Positions 10,385 to 22,057 of a stretch of 64,000 bases of DNA are shown here, piece after piece. The stretch is from Porphyra umbilicalis (Eukaryota; Rhodophyta; Bangiophyceae; Bangiales; Bangiaceae). The notes beneath the pieces were generated by a model, which saw only the letters and a list, made by a program, of their open reading frames with translations, did no database searches and was not told the origin of the DNA. Numbering within the stretch: position 1 is the first letter of the stretch; each line of letters begins with the position of its first letter. The stretch spans positions 62,001 to 126,000 of the forward strand of contig KV918826.1 in the NCBI GenBank assembly GCA_002049455.2, in the 5' to 3' direction. Both the position numbers and the translations under genes were made by a program.

Positions 10385-13300
10385 TCACGCAATCTTGGAG
10401 TAGGCCGCCGGTGCAAACTTGCGCCGGAGCCACTTGCCAAACGTGACCGGCACGCAGCTGACGAGCGTCACGAGGACGACGCGGCCGAGAAAGGACCACT
10501 TTAGCATCTGCGACACGTCAAAGCTGTCAGGCAGGAGCACCACGGCCGCCGCGTACGACACGACGCTGCTGGCAATCGCCGCCACGGTGTACCAGCGGAG
10601 CGCGTGGAGCTCCACGGCGACCATCAGCCACTCGGTCAGCACGAGCGCGGTGAAGGAGATGGCCGCCAGGTGGCCCGTCGTAAACACCTCATCGTCCCAG
10701 AGGACGTACACGGAGAGGACCATGATGGCGGTGCCCTGGTAGATGCTCTTGGCGACCCACACGAGGAAGGTGCGGAGGTTGAGGGCGCGGCCCTTTTGGA
10801 GCTCTTGGTACAACTCGGGGTAGGTGAGCGCCGCCACCGACGACACGTCCTCGTCGAGGACAATGGTAAAGACGGGCAGGGAGGTGAAGACCGTCGCGTA
10901 GCCGACCAAAATCCACCCATTGTACACAGAGATAGCCGCGTAAAAGAAGAGCGCGCAGTAGGCGGTTTGGATGATGGAGATGATGAGGCCGCGGTGGATG
11001 ACAAACTGCGCCAGCCGCGCCGATCGGGTGTACGCATTTCGCCCGTGCCACAAGAGGAGGCGGGGGAGGTGGCGGAATTCCGCCACGCTCACGTCGGCCG
11101 CCAAGGCGGCTTGGCGCCCCTCCTTGCCCGGGATGCCAATGCCAACGTCGGCCGCGGTAATCATGCCAACGTCGTTGCCGCCGTCCCCAATCGCCGCCAC
11201 GCGCTTCCCCGACTGCGCTTGGAGGGCGGTGACGAGCGCCGCCTTTTGGGCGGGGGAGCAGCGGCACGCCACCGCCGCCGGCGCGCCGACGGCCGCGTCG
11301 ATAAAGGCGTCGCGGAGGGCCGGCGACGCGAGCAACACGGCCAACGTGTCGCCGTCGACAACCAGCCCGTAGCGGCCGCGGAGGCCCCGAAAGCTGTCGA
11401 GCGCCCGCCCCGCGTCGGCGGCCGCGGCGGCCGCCGCCGCTGCCGACCCGTCCGCCGGCGTCAGCCCCGTCAGCGCAAACAGCCCCGCGCCGCGGTCAAT
11501 GAGGCGCGCGCTCACCGCCACACACGTGGCGGTTTCGACCTTGTCACCCGTGAGCATCCACGTGCGCACGCCCGCGTGGCGGAGACGCTCCAGCGCGTCC
11601 CGCACGCCCGGCGCGAGGCGGTCCTCCACCCCCGTCAGTGCCACGACGGTCATGCCCACCTCCAACCGCCCCTGCGCGGTCGCCACCGCCGCCGTGCGCT
11701 CGCCGGCGGTCGTCGCCATGCGCGCGGCGGCCAAGTCGTCGGCGAGGCGCCCGACGGCGGCCCCGTCGAGCACCCGCCGCGCGTAGACGAGGGTGCGGAG
11801 CCCCTCCCGCGCCATATTGCCACACTCCTCGTCGAGCCAGTCGGTCGGCGTGACGAGCGGCGCGACGGCCACGTCCGCGCCCTTGACGTAGAGGCACGTT
11901 TCGCCGCTCGCCACGTGCCGCACAACGACCGCTTGGCGCTTGGCGGTGGAGGTGAAGGGGAACTCCGCGACGAGCGCCCACGTCTCGGGGGGGCCCCCAC
12001 ACACCGATAGCACGACCGCGCGGGGGGTGCGGGCGACGAGCACGACGCCGACCGACTCGGCAAAGCGGACGAGCGCGACCTCGTCGGGGGACGCTGCTTG
12101 AAAGTCCCGCCGCGGCGCGCCGCCGCCGAGCTCCACCCGCGCCTCGCCCGGCGCGCCACCGTCGCCCCCCTCCGCGTCCACGGGGGTGACATTGTGCGCG
12201 AGTGCAATGGCCAACACCGCGTCACGGAGGCGCACCTCGATGCGCCGGTCGCCGCCGCCGCCCCAGGGGTGGCGCACGGCGCCGGCGCCGGCGGCGCCTG
12301 CGCTCGACGCCAACCCCGCCAGCGTCGGCGCGGTGCTCGACAACGGGACGGCCACGTCGGGGGGGACGGCGGGGCCGCCGTCCATCCCCACGCCGTCACC
12401 CACCGCGCCGCCGCCGCCGCCGCCGCCGCCGCTGTCCGCCCCACCACCCAGCCCCCCCAGGCCGACGCCGCGGGGCTCTGGCAAACACGCCGCGCGCAGG
12501 TACTCGCGCACATCGTTCAGCGCGTCGTCCCCAAACAGCACCGCCCCCAAGTGCAGCTTCTTAAACGCCATCTCGTTGCGCGTCAGCGTCCCCGTCTTGT
12601 CCGTCAACAAAAACCCGACCCGCCCGAGCTCCTCTGGGCAGTTGGACGCGCGCACGACCGCCGCGTCGGGCGTGCGCGCGCCGAGCTCCGGGTCCCCCTC
12701 AATGGCCGCCGCGTAGACGAGCTTGGCCATATCCAAGTTAATCCGCAACGACACGGGGATGATGGAGGAGAGGAGGAGAAAGTAGCGAAAGGCGTAGAGC
12801 CACGGCGCGCCGCCACGCCCGCGGAGGGCGGTGAGCGTCAGCGACAGGCTGACGAGCAGCAGGAAGAGGAGTTTGGACACGCGGTTGACCTCCACATCGA
12901 GTTGGCCGACCTTGGACCGCGCCGCCGACGCGTTGAGCACCGCCCGCGCGTCGCCGCCAATGTACACGACGGCGACGGTGGCGCGGCCCGACGCGACGAC
13001 GGTGTTGGCCCAGAGCATGTTGTCGACGGCGAGGGGCTCGGGGGGGGGGGGGCGGGGTGCCCGCCCCCCGCCGGCGCCGGCGCCGCATCCAGCCGCCCGA
13101 CAAACGAGTCGAGCGCGCGCACGGGCGCCTCTGCGTGCAGCGTGAGGCGCGCGTCGAGCACCGCCGCGTCGCCACCGAGGCGCTGCGTCGTGTGCGCGGC
13201 GCGGCGCAGCTTCCAATCCGTCTCCCCGTCGAGCTGGTCGGTGCGGATGAAGAGGGTGTGCTCCTCCTCCGCCTCCTCCGCGTCCGCCACCCCGTCGGCG

Positions 13301-14132
13301 GGCGCGCCGCCGCCGTCCCCCAGACCGCGCGGCCCGGCGGTGGCCACCCCGCCGGCGGGCGCCGCCCCCCCGCCGTCGGCCGCGCCGCCCCCCGCCGCCT
13401 GCCGCCCGCCCGTGCCGCCGCCGCCGCCGCCGCGCTCCCGCGGCACCGCCCGCAACAACACACAGTCGGCGGGCACCCGCTGGTCGATGGTCAACACGAG
13501 CACGTCGCCGACGCGGATGTCGCGGCTGGAGACGGTTTCGGTCCACGCCCCCCGCCCCCCCTCGGTGGCGGCGGTGCCGACGGCCCCCCCCCCCCCCCGC
13601 CCCCCGCCCCCGGCGGCGGCCGCAGCCGCGTGTAGGGCGCGTCATTCACCGCCCGATCCCGCCGCGCGCGCGCCGCGTCGTCGCGCGCCTCCTTGGCCAC
13701 GCTAATCGCGAGCACAAACGCGAGGGGCCCAAAGTAGGCCCAAAAAAACCCCACCCGCAGCGCGGGCACAAACTGGGTGAGCGCCACGCCGAGGAAGAAG
13801 GCGTTGTAAAAGAGGCGAAATTGCTCAAAGAGGACGCGGGGGAGGAAGGTTACGGGCGTGTACTTGGTGTTGCGCACCGCGTTGGTCGCCGCCGGCGGCG
13901 GCGCCCCCGCCGCCGCTGCTGCCGCGACGCCGCCGCGGCGCGCGCCGTCGCCGCCGCCGCCGCCAATGGGGATGACGCGCACGGGCGCGTCCTCGCGGCG
14001 GGCGGCGTCCCACTCGGCCTCTGCCCGCGTCTGCGGCAGCGTCGTCGGCGTCGGCCACAGCGCGCGGCGCGCACGCGCACAGACGGCGCGCCAGCCGCGG
14101 GTGGCCGCGTCACCCCGGCGGGCGGGGGGCAT
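10385..14132 (-). CDS. NEO1: P4-ATPase phospholipid flippase, NEO1/ATP9 subfamily
   Basis: It moves aminophospholipids to the cytosolic leaflet, in the Golgi/endosome system for this subfamily, and the subfamily needs no CDC50 partner. In order: NAVRNTKYTPVTFLPRVLFE and the first membrane pair (13890-13700); the actuator motif TDQLDGETDWKLR (13245-13205); AVDNMLWANTVVASG; IIPVSLRINLDMAK in TM4; the phosphorylation site DKTGTLTRNEM (about 12600); QAASPDEVAL; MKGAD-type VKGADV; MLTGDKVETATC (about 11560); GDGGNDVGM (about 11180). Six C-terminal membrane segments end in LRRKFAPAAYSKIA, nearly the ATP9A tail. Three frames are used, changing at the C15 run 13584-13598 and the G12 run 13041-13052. 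About 1,250 residues against 1,047 in human ATP9A, because of Gly/Ala inserts. The start at 14132 is a choice; a coding-like extension lies upstream. Confidence 0.9.
13041..13052. repeat. Poly-G run (12) at a frame change in the flippase gene
   Basis: The run separates the actuator-domain frame from the frame that carries TM3 to the C terminus. Confidence 0.9.
13584..13598. repeat. Poly-C run (15) at a frame change in the flippase gene
   Basis: The run separates the frame of the N-terminal membrane pair from that of the actuator domain. Confidence 0.9.
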
Positions 14133-14472
14133 CCCGCCCCCCCCCCCCCCCCCCCCGCCGCCCCGCCCCCCGGGGAGCCACCCCCCAACGCCCAGCTGTC
14201 CCCACTGGCCGCTGCATCCGACGCCACGCCCGGACTCCCCCCCCCCCCTCCCCAGACGCGAGGCGCGTGTAGCGCTGGCCGCCCCCCCCCCCCCCCCCCC
14301 CCCACGGCGGGGGGACCGCCACGAGCCGCCGCCCCACCCCCCCCAGGCGCCGACGCGGTCGGCGTCGCGGGGCCGCCCCACGGCGGCCGGCCGGGCGGCG
14401 CGTCGGCGGCGACGCGCCGCGGGGGGAAATCCGCCGGCGACGCGGAAAAGTAGGGGAGGCCCCCGCCCTCGT

Positions 14473-14506
<34 letters not shown>

Positions 14507-15320
14507 ACCGCCCGACGGCGGCCCCGTGGGGGGTGGGGGGGCGCCGGCCGCGGCGGCGGCGGCGGCCGCCGCGGCAGCGGCGGCGGTGCCGTCGGTCGGG
14601 CGGGCGCCCATGGCGGCCCGCCACACAATCGGCGGCGGGGGCGCCGCCGCCGCCGGCGGCGTGGCGCCGCGGCGGCTGCCGCCGCCGCTACCACGGGCGC
14701 CACCACCCGCCGCCACTGCAGGTGGGGCCGTTGCCGCCGCCGCCGCCGCCGCCGGTGGGGCGGGGCTGAGGCCCGCCGAAAGGGCCGCGAGGAGGGGCCC
14801 CCACCCCCACCCGCCGCCCGCGGCGGCGGCCGCCGCGGCCGACGCGGCGGGCGGTCCCGCCGCCGCGTGCGGCGGCGCGGGTGCGGCTGCCGCACCCGCC
14901 GTGCCCGCCCCGCCGCGCCCGCCGGCGGCGGGCCGGGCGCGCACGCCACCGCCCACCGTCGTTGCCGCGGGGGGGGGCGGCGCGGCGCGGTGCGGGGGGG
15001 GCCCCCGCCGCGGGGCGCGCGCGGGGGGGGGGGGGGGGGGACCGCCGCCGCGGCGCGGGGCGGTGACGTGGCGGCAACGGTGGCGGGGGAGGCGGTGGCG
15101 GCGGTGGCGGGGGTGGCGGCGGCGGCGGCGGCAGCGGCGGTGGCGGCGGCGGCGGTGGCGGCGGTGGGGGGGCGGCGGCGGCGGCCGGCGGGGGCGGCGG
15201 GCGGGCGCGGGCGCGCGGCGCGCGGGAGCGTGGAGGCGGCGCGCAGTGTCCGCGCTGCCGACAGCGGCGCGCGGGAAGGGCCGCCGGGCGTAGGGTCGGG
15301 GTGGGAAAGCCACCCCTTTA
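14133..15320 (-). other. Extremely GC-rich stretch, possible N-terminal extension of the flippase
   Basis: The minus strand has a coding-like frame from about 14590 to 14310 with Ala/Gly/Pro runs and the less simple stretch LPYFSASPADFPPRR. It is separated from the flippase frame by poly-C runs at 14282-14303 (22) and 14137-14156 (20), and the frame step has the same sign as the two inside the flippase. It may belong to the flippase N terminus or be leader. A further G18 run lies at 15023-15040. Confidence 0.3.
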
Positions 15321-15935
15321 GGGGGTGTGCGCGCTACCTATTCCGGGGCGGCTCCGCGGTCGCGGCCATCAATTCTTGCGTGGCCATCAACCACGAGGAT
15401 GCTGCATCATCGCTGCAGTGGTGCTACAAGGCGTGCGAGCGCGTGGTGCTGGTGAACTTCTGTTGGCACCCAGAGGACGACTCACAGTTTCCCCAGATTT
15501 GTGAGCTTGCTCGTGTGTGTGTAAATGGCATTTCCAGCAGGGTTGTCGTCCACATTACTGAAAGCGCATACGCGAAATCACCCTGGCCTCTAGAGTTGTG
15601 CTGTGATCAAAGACCATCGATTTGTGTAAGTTCCAAAGCATTATTTAGGCTTGAAACATGCCGCGTCGCGCTTCACTGGGCACGTGGTTGTATCTTTCAT
15701 GCACTGCATTGGTTTTTATTTTCATGTCCCTGCGGGCGTCCACGGGCAGGCGCGCGCGCCCGAGCCGTCCACCCCGGAGCGCGCCGGCCCCCCACCCAGG
15801 CGACGCCGTGCTTGCGACAGTCCCAAGTCACGCACGGCTCGCCGACAGCCTCACCCCCCCCAGCCCTCCGGTCTCACACCTACGTCCGCCGTCGCCGCCG
15901 CTACCGCGCAGCCCACCCGCCCCCCGGGGCAAACG

Positions 15936-16229
15936 CTACGTCACTCTCGCCCCCTCGTCCATGGTGGCTAGGTTTGTTGCCAGCAGCAAGCCTATCGCAG
16001 CAGGGGACGCGGGCGCAGGGGCCGCCGCCGCCGCCGTAGGGGCTGCCACCGGCAAGCCAGCGGCGTCTTCACCCCCCCCCCCTCCAGCCCCACGGCCCCG
16101 CAACTGCTCCACAACCCCCCGAACGTACCCCCCTGTCCGGTCTCCTCCCCCCAAGACGTACCGCGCGGTCAGCTGCGCGACATCCCGCTCGGCCAGTTTC
16201 GCCACCGCGACACCACCACCCCCTCGCAT
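15936..16229 (-). CDS. Short ORF with coding-like codon use, unknown product
   Basis: This is 97 codons from the ATG at 16229, with mostly GC-ending codons. The product contains the plausible amphipathic segments VAKLAERDVAQLTARYVLGG and GGYVRGVVEQL, then a Gly run over a G tract (16071-16083) and an Ala-rich tail. It may be the last exon of a longer gene whose upstream part was not found, or a small protein. No family was recognised. The G tract makes the frame after it uncertain. Confidence 0.3.
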   Translation of the reverse strand: MRGGGGVAVAKLAERDVAQLTARYVLGGGDRTGGYVRGVVEQLRGRGAGGGGGEDAAGLPVAAPTAAAAAPAPASPAAIGLLLATNLATMDEGARVT

Positions 16230-16301
16230 GGGCCACACGCACGGCGCCGCCCTCTCCTCGTCACAAGTCCGCGCACAGCACCATGCGGGCAGCTGCGTCA
16301 C

Positions 16302-19079
16302 GCCACTCGCGACTGCCCGCTTCAGTCACAGCGTGCCACGGTCACACCGCATTCGATGCGTCCCGACTGGCCACGATCTGGGCCCTCTCCTCCGAGTTCA
16401 AATTTGAAATAAAACACCATCCAGAGCATCTCAGGGGCATGTTCCACGAAATACGCTGTCATTCCTCTCCCGATGCGGTCGAATGCAGCACACATCCTCG
16501 TTTCCAGCTCTTCTGAAGCACAGACCCCCCCTTTCAAGCCATCTGACCGAGAAGAAAGCCCTCTTTCTACATGGTTGGACCTCACCAATGCCCTACGTAC
16601 GGCCATCGTGCAAAACCACATGTACGGATACGGTGCAAGCTGACGCTTCTCAACATGTCGGAATCACCGTACTGCGACGTCCGCCTGAGCCGTACGAGGT
16701 CTCTCCGCGGCCACCCCGCTTTTTCGCAAGTACTCCCGCAACGTGCACTAGCTCGGAAAGTTTTTTAAAATGGGGACCCCTATGGGCATGTTGGATAGTA
16801 CCCTGTCGTGAAGGCCAGGGGAATCGTACATATGATTCATTTATCAAGGTTTGATGGGTCAAATGATCTCAACCTAACTGAACAAGAATGCTGAACAAGT
16901 TAAAACCAACACTATGCCTACTTGTCTCGAAGTCCTGTTCGGCTGCCGCGCTGCCCATGGATGGATTGCAAAAAATGCATAAATCGACTGTTTTCAATGA
17001 ATCTATGACCAGAGAAAGCCCTGCACTGAGTGCTGGACTGGGAGCGAAGCTTCGCGAAAATGCCTTCATCCTCAATGATAATCAGGAAAAACCGAGCGAG
17101 GGCACTCAAAGAGTCACCATGAACGCATACGACCTTCATGACCAGAGCGTCGGCTACACCCCACCCGCTCTAGATATGAATTCTTCTCCGCGACACTACC
17201 GAATTCTTCCAGTGCTCCCTCCACTGCTGGCGCACGATTCAAAATAAACTGCGTCTACACGATCGGAAATGGTGCCGCCAAGGCAGCTGAAGGCGGGTCC
17301 ATGTGCGCTCCCCCCTCACTCTTTGCTTATTTCAGCGATTCATGAGGATAGTTGGCCCATGCCCTATGCCTTTGCGTGGCTGGACTACGTCAATAACGAC
17401 TGTTGTACAGGGCGTCGTGTCCCACTGTACTCGGCTGCGGCGGTGAGCGCGGCGACGGTGTGAAATCTCAGCGGCCCAACAGCTCACGTGAGCTGCAGCG
17501 ACCAAAAACCATGACGCATGTGCGTCATGGCCTTGAAGTCGGCGTTAATCTGCGGGGGGGAATTGCCAGTTCAGTCGCCTCCGCATTTCTGCCCACGATT
17601 GCAGGACAATTTGTGTCAGATCACAGATTCTCGTGCCGTGCCACAGAAGTCTCCACTTGAAAGTTAATCAGTGCGCCGTCTCGTTGTCACGTGGGCTCAT
17701 GAGAGAGCGCTGCGTTGTTAAGGGTAAGAAGCTTTGTTAATAAAGTGTTCAATAATCACTTGGCGATCGGGCAAAAGTAATGTACCGTCCCTTTATTATC
17801 AGGAGATGAATGATGCAGCCGTCATCAAGTTTCAGGGGCCAAGGCGTCGCCCGACAGCGACGGCACGGGCGCCGTCTCGATTGGTGGCAGACTTGCGAAG
17901 CAATGAAATACGAAAGACAATTGATTAATTGAAAAATTCACTTATTCAATCACGCGATGGATTAATCAATCTTAGCGATTATTTTTCAAATTTTCTATCC
18001 ATTGCGCTGCCTCGACAGCAAACTGGTGACCTTTCAAGCCTGGTCTAGCAAGATGTGAGCTGTACACCTACGTATCGAAGGACTAAGAAACACTCTCAGC
18101 GCAGCACCAACGCGTGTTGTCTCCCAGCCGGTAGCCATTGACTGGATGAACGACTGGGGTTGTCCACCTATCGACGTGCACAACTGGACCACCCGTACGT
18201 GGTAGCTGGCTGACAACCGCTCCATGGCGATGAAGCGTCTCGCCACTAGGCCCCTGGAAGATCGTCCGTGTTACACTTCTGTGGCGGTGTGGGGTGGATG
18301 CGGGAGCGAGACAACGTCAGTAGTCATTCGACCAGCTGCCACAGGTGGATGTACCAAGCTCTCCCATCGCCCCGACGCTAGGTAGTCTCCGAATGCATTG
18401 AAGCGTGGTTCCGCAAGTGCTTTGTCTGAGTAGTCTGCACAGTGGTATGTTACATTCTTCCTGAACGCTCTGTCGCTCCCGTGCAAAAAGTCGATTCAGG
18501 TTCAGGTTTGAAAGACCAAACCAAGCGCTGACAACCCTTGTTTCCAAGCACTAGCTAGAAGGGTGCTGCATATGTAAGGTCTCAAGTTTTCCGAATTATA
18601 TTTCCTAAGCATCGACCCATTACTGAGCACGAGCAGCGCTTGTTCGGTGGAACTCGCAAGTGCCCTTCCATTGTTGATTGCACATCCGCCTATCCTTTCT
18701 GCCCGCGTTTTCTCCATGCCCAGACCGCGCCTTTCTTGCACGTTCCAGCTACCCTTCCACAGTTGTGGTGCGAGCCACCCGGCTCGCCCGCGGTCTGATC
18801 GCCATGATTTCTCTTCTGAAGAAAGACCCGACGATGGAGTACTAGGGCTCTCTTCATGCACCCGTTCACCATCCGCTCTGACCCCACCACACCCCCTAAC
18901 CCCTCCAATGCCCGTCCACAGCAGTACCGCTCTGTGGCTTAGATCTCCCAGCTCCCCATGTCGCCTTATCCCCACACCATTGTCGTCGCCTCCAACACCC
19001 CCGCGAGGCCAGCGAACATGGCCGTGCGTACCCCCTCAACAGAGGACGTTACAAGTTTACCCCCTTTCCCTGTCCGGCC
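16302..19079. other. Lower-GC intergenic stretch, no gene seen
   Basis: GC falls clearly from about 16.4 kb on. Open frames are short and without motifs. This is the left flank of the decayed Harbinger element, whose terminal repeats were not located. Confidence 0.5.
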
Positions 19080-19846
19080 GCTCTGTGAAATCGGGAGGAA
19101 GCGTCATCGGCGACCCCTCGAACGACAAGAGCGCCAGATTGCTGAATAGTGCAGGCAACCAGGAGGGCGCCGTCAAGGCCAAGAGCGATACCAGGGCCAA
19201 GGACAAGGGCGCCGCCAAGGGGTCCGGGAAGCGCACGGCTGGGGCTCACACTGCTCCCCGCGCGCCAATTGGGCTGTGGGGGAGTAAAAAGCTGCGATGA
19301 CGGTGGCTCCCACAGACTGTGAGAACGTTCGATGCAGCAGGACCTACGACAAGAGCAGGTGCACGAGCGAGGAGGTGATGAAGACATTCTGCGCTGCGAC
19401 GCAGGCCAGAAATAGCGCCGCCGACCGCACGAGGACGGCAGCCGTCCCGGACCGCGAGCCGAAGAATACGCGGAACTCGTAGTAACGGCGCGGATGAGCC
19501 TCCGCAGCACGGGAAGCGCACCGGCGAGCGGGTGGACGCCCTGATAAAGTTTAGCGGCTTCGAGCTGTATTCTCTGGCGCGTGAGGAGTTTTAGAAGTCC
19601 GTAATCTTGACCAGGGACGCAGGCCATGAGCCTGGGCTGTTCGAAGCGCCGGATGCGCTGGCAGCCAATGCGGTTGCAACTGATCTAGGCGAAGCAGCTG
19701 GCGACGCTGTCGTGCGCCCCGATGGATCGGAATCCAATGGGGGCGCGGCAGTCAGCGGCACATTCCCGATCCCGAAGTCGGGACCGGAAAGTACGGGCGG
19801 CGCGGACGCTGGCGTGGGGGCGAGGAATGTCCAGGCCAGCAAATAG
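19080..19846 (+). pseudogene. Decayed Myb/SANT-like ORF of a PIF/Harbinger element
   Basis: Pieces in shifting frames match, in order, the open Myb-like ORF at 61076-62098. RTYDKSRCT (about 19340) corresponds to RTRDKTRRTW, DREPKNTRNS to QDKKLKNMRS, and ERVDALIKFSGFELYSLAREE (about 19530) to KEDAIIKFGGAARFEIAKVV. Several stops and frame changes interrupt it, including TAG at 19592 after EEF. In PIF/Harbinger elements a Myb/SANT-like protein works with the transposase in binding the element ends. The transposase follows in the same direction. Confidence 0.6.
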
Positions 19847-19859
19847 GGTGCCAGCGATC

Positions 19860-21237
19860 GCAGCGTGGGCGCCAGTGACAAGGAGGGCGAAGCACATAGG
19901 GTGGTGGAGCGTTTTGCCGCCACAAAGGCTAGGGCGAATCTGAAGAAGTTGATGAAGAAGTATGCGTCGGCGGCCTTCCGCGAATACCTCCAGGAGGAAA
20001 ATGAGCGTGTGCCAATCCTATTCGAGAAGCAGCGGAACGGAGCGGCTTTTCACCTGGGTGGCGGGAGCAGCGGAGTGCGAAGGAAAGACCTCTGCGGAGC
20101 CGTGCTTGATCCAATCCCGGCAATTGCTGAGGACGCCCGTCGCCAGAGACTGGTGTCCTTTGCCTTGTGGCATGCTTTGTGTGCGCGTTACTGCAGAGAG
20201 ATCAACTGCCATAGTGCTGCTCTACGGACCAAAAGATGTGCGCCGCACTGTTGCAGCTGGTCGAGGGTACGTCGTCTAGGGCGGTCTGGAACAACCTTAA
20301 GATTGGCACATCTATGGCCAACGAGGCGCTGAAGTAGTTCTCTAGCTCTGTCTTCAGGCATTTGAAGGCTGAGTATCTCGGCAAGCCAAATTCCGTGAAG
20401 CTGCGACGGATCGCGTCTGAATATGAGGCTCTTGGCTTCCCCGGATGCATCGGGCGCCTCGACTGTGCTGTGTGGGAGTGAGAGTCATGCCCTGTTGGCT
20501 GGAAGGGCAACTACGTCAGCGCTGGTGAGAAGCCGGCCCTCCGAATGGGAGCCGTCTGTGACGACGATATGTACTGCTGGCATCTGGGCTTTGGGACTCC
20601 GGGGTCAAAGAACGACCTCAACATTTTGTACGCGTCCAACCTCTTCCGTAGCATCTGCCAGGGGTTGTGGCCGCCGTCGCGGCCGCAAAAAAACATTGCC
20701 GGCTTCTCCCTCTCGCGGTTCTACTACCTGACGGACGGGGTGTACCCTGATGGGCTTGTTTTTATCGAGACGTACAAGCACCCCAAAAACAGGAAGGAGA
20801 AAAACTTTGGTAAGCAACAAGAGGCCGTCCGCAAGGTCATCGAACGCTTCTTTGGAGTACTGTGCCACAAGTACCGTATGATGCGCAATCCATGCAGCTT
20901 CTGGTACGCTGACGCCATGGCCAACATCAAGGATGCCTGCGTCATCATGCACAACATGACGGTGCTGGAGACGAAGGCGAACTCCACCGGCACCCACACG
21001 GCTCATGTGGCGATGGATGCGGCAGAGACGGAGGGGGCCGGCGCCACGACGTACCACGCTCTTGAGCCCCCCACGGACTACAAACAGCGAGTCAACTGGC
21101 TACAAGAGGTGGGCGGCCAAGTTGAGAGCCGTGAGCACCACGCACAGCTTCAAAAAGCTCTGGTGGAGCACATGTGTTCGAGGGCTGGGGACGACATTGT
21201 GGGAGAGAGCAGTGGGAATGAGTTTGAGTCACAGTGA
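19860..21237 (+). pseudogene. PIF/Harbinger transposase (plant-type DDE), interrupted
   Basis: This is a cut-and-paste DNA transposase. A single frame carries LKKLMKKYASAAFREYLQEE (about 19950), FPGCIGRLDCAVWE with the first catalytic Asp (about 20440), PGSKNDLNIL with the second (about 20600), YYLTDGVYPDGLVF, and KVIERFFGVLCHKYRMMRNP with the Glu (about 20840). Then comes NIKDACVIMHNMTVLE and a C-terminal tail ending at 21237. At least two in-frame stops break it: TAG at 20335 and TGA at 20479. The second falls where the family has Trp in the W-x-C-P motif. All three catalytic acidic residues remain. Between 20130 and 20330 the frame is less clear. It lies directly downstream of the Myb-like remnant. 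Confidence 0.8.
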
Positions 21238-22057
21238 TGGCCTGCATGACCTATGTGATCGTCACGTCTGATTTTTTTCTTTCTTGTGTCTCGTCTCTGT
21301 CTCCGCCCCCCCAGAAAAAAGGAGGCTGACACAGCCCCACTTCCGCCTCGTCCTTCACATTTCTTGCAGGGGCCCACAAGCCAATAACCCGGCCCCGTTC
21401 AATGGCCCCCGCGCAGTCGCGGTCGCGCCCGAGAGCGGCGGCGACGGCGGCTGCGCTGAGCCCGCCGCCCTCGCCCCTCCTCCCCCCCGCAGCCGGTCCC
21501 GTCTTGCTGCCGTGGCAATGGCGGCCGTGGCCCCTCTGCGGCATTGCCACCGCCGCCATCGCAGCCGCCCCCGCCGCGACAGACACCGCCGTCGCGGCCG
21601 ACACTGCGACTGCCTGTGTTCCACCAATCAGGTGACCCCCTGGGACCGACTCTGTCCTTCTCACAGCACCGATGTGCTCATACGCATTGGAATCGAACAT
21701 CGGCATCTCAGCAGTTTTGCATATCTCTAGGGCAAACAGAGAGAATTCTCCGGATCACGGCACGATCTGGACTCGGAGCGGAGATGGTCCGCTTGCAGGG
21801 TAGGAAAACAGTGACTTCTCGTCTGTGCAAGGCCCTCGTCACGAACCCGCACGTTTTATTGGCTGAAGCCGCGTCTGACAGCGCTTCTAAGCCAATTGTA
21901 GGCCCTTATTCGCAGTCAGTCCCAGTCTCAGTCCACCAGGACAGAATTGGGCAAGCAGCAATACAGTAAGTATGTGGGCAGAAAGAATAACAACCTGTTG
22001 TGTTTTCTCTCTTTGTTCTCATTTGCAGAAACGCTTTAGAACAGCAAATAGTACAAT
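21238..22057. other. Intergenic, no gene seen
   Basis: Contains a GC-rich interlude at 21380-21640 with open frames on both strands but no motif. It may be the right flank of the Harbinger element. Confidence 0.5.

Noticed and set aside
10600-13700. Long plus-strand ORFs (for example 10604-12010 and 12098-13705)
   Set aside because: They are the complement of the flippase coding strand; GC-rich codons keep the opposite frames open.
14526-15293. Plus-strand Ala/Gly/Arg ORF of 255 codons
   Set aside because: Pure GCC/GGC/CGG low complexity, antisense to the possible flippase leader; no support.
15301-15960. Plus-strand open stretch of 220 codons after the flippase region
   Set aside because: No ATG start in the non-GC-rich part, no codon bias and no motif; likely open by chance.
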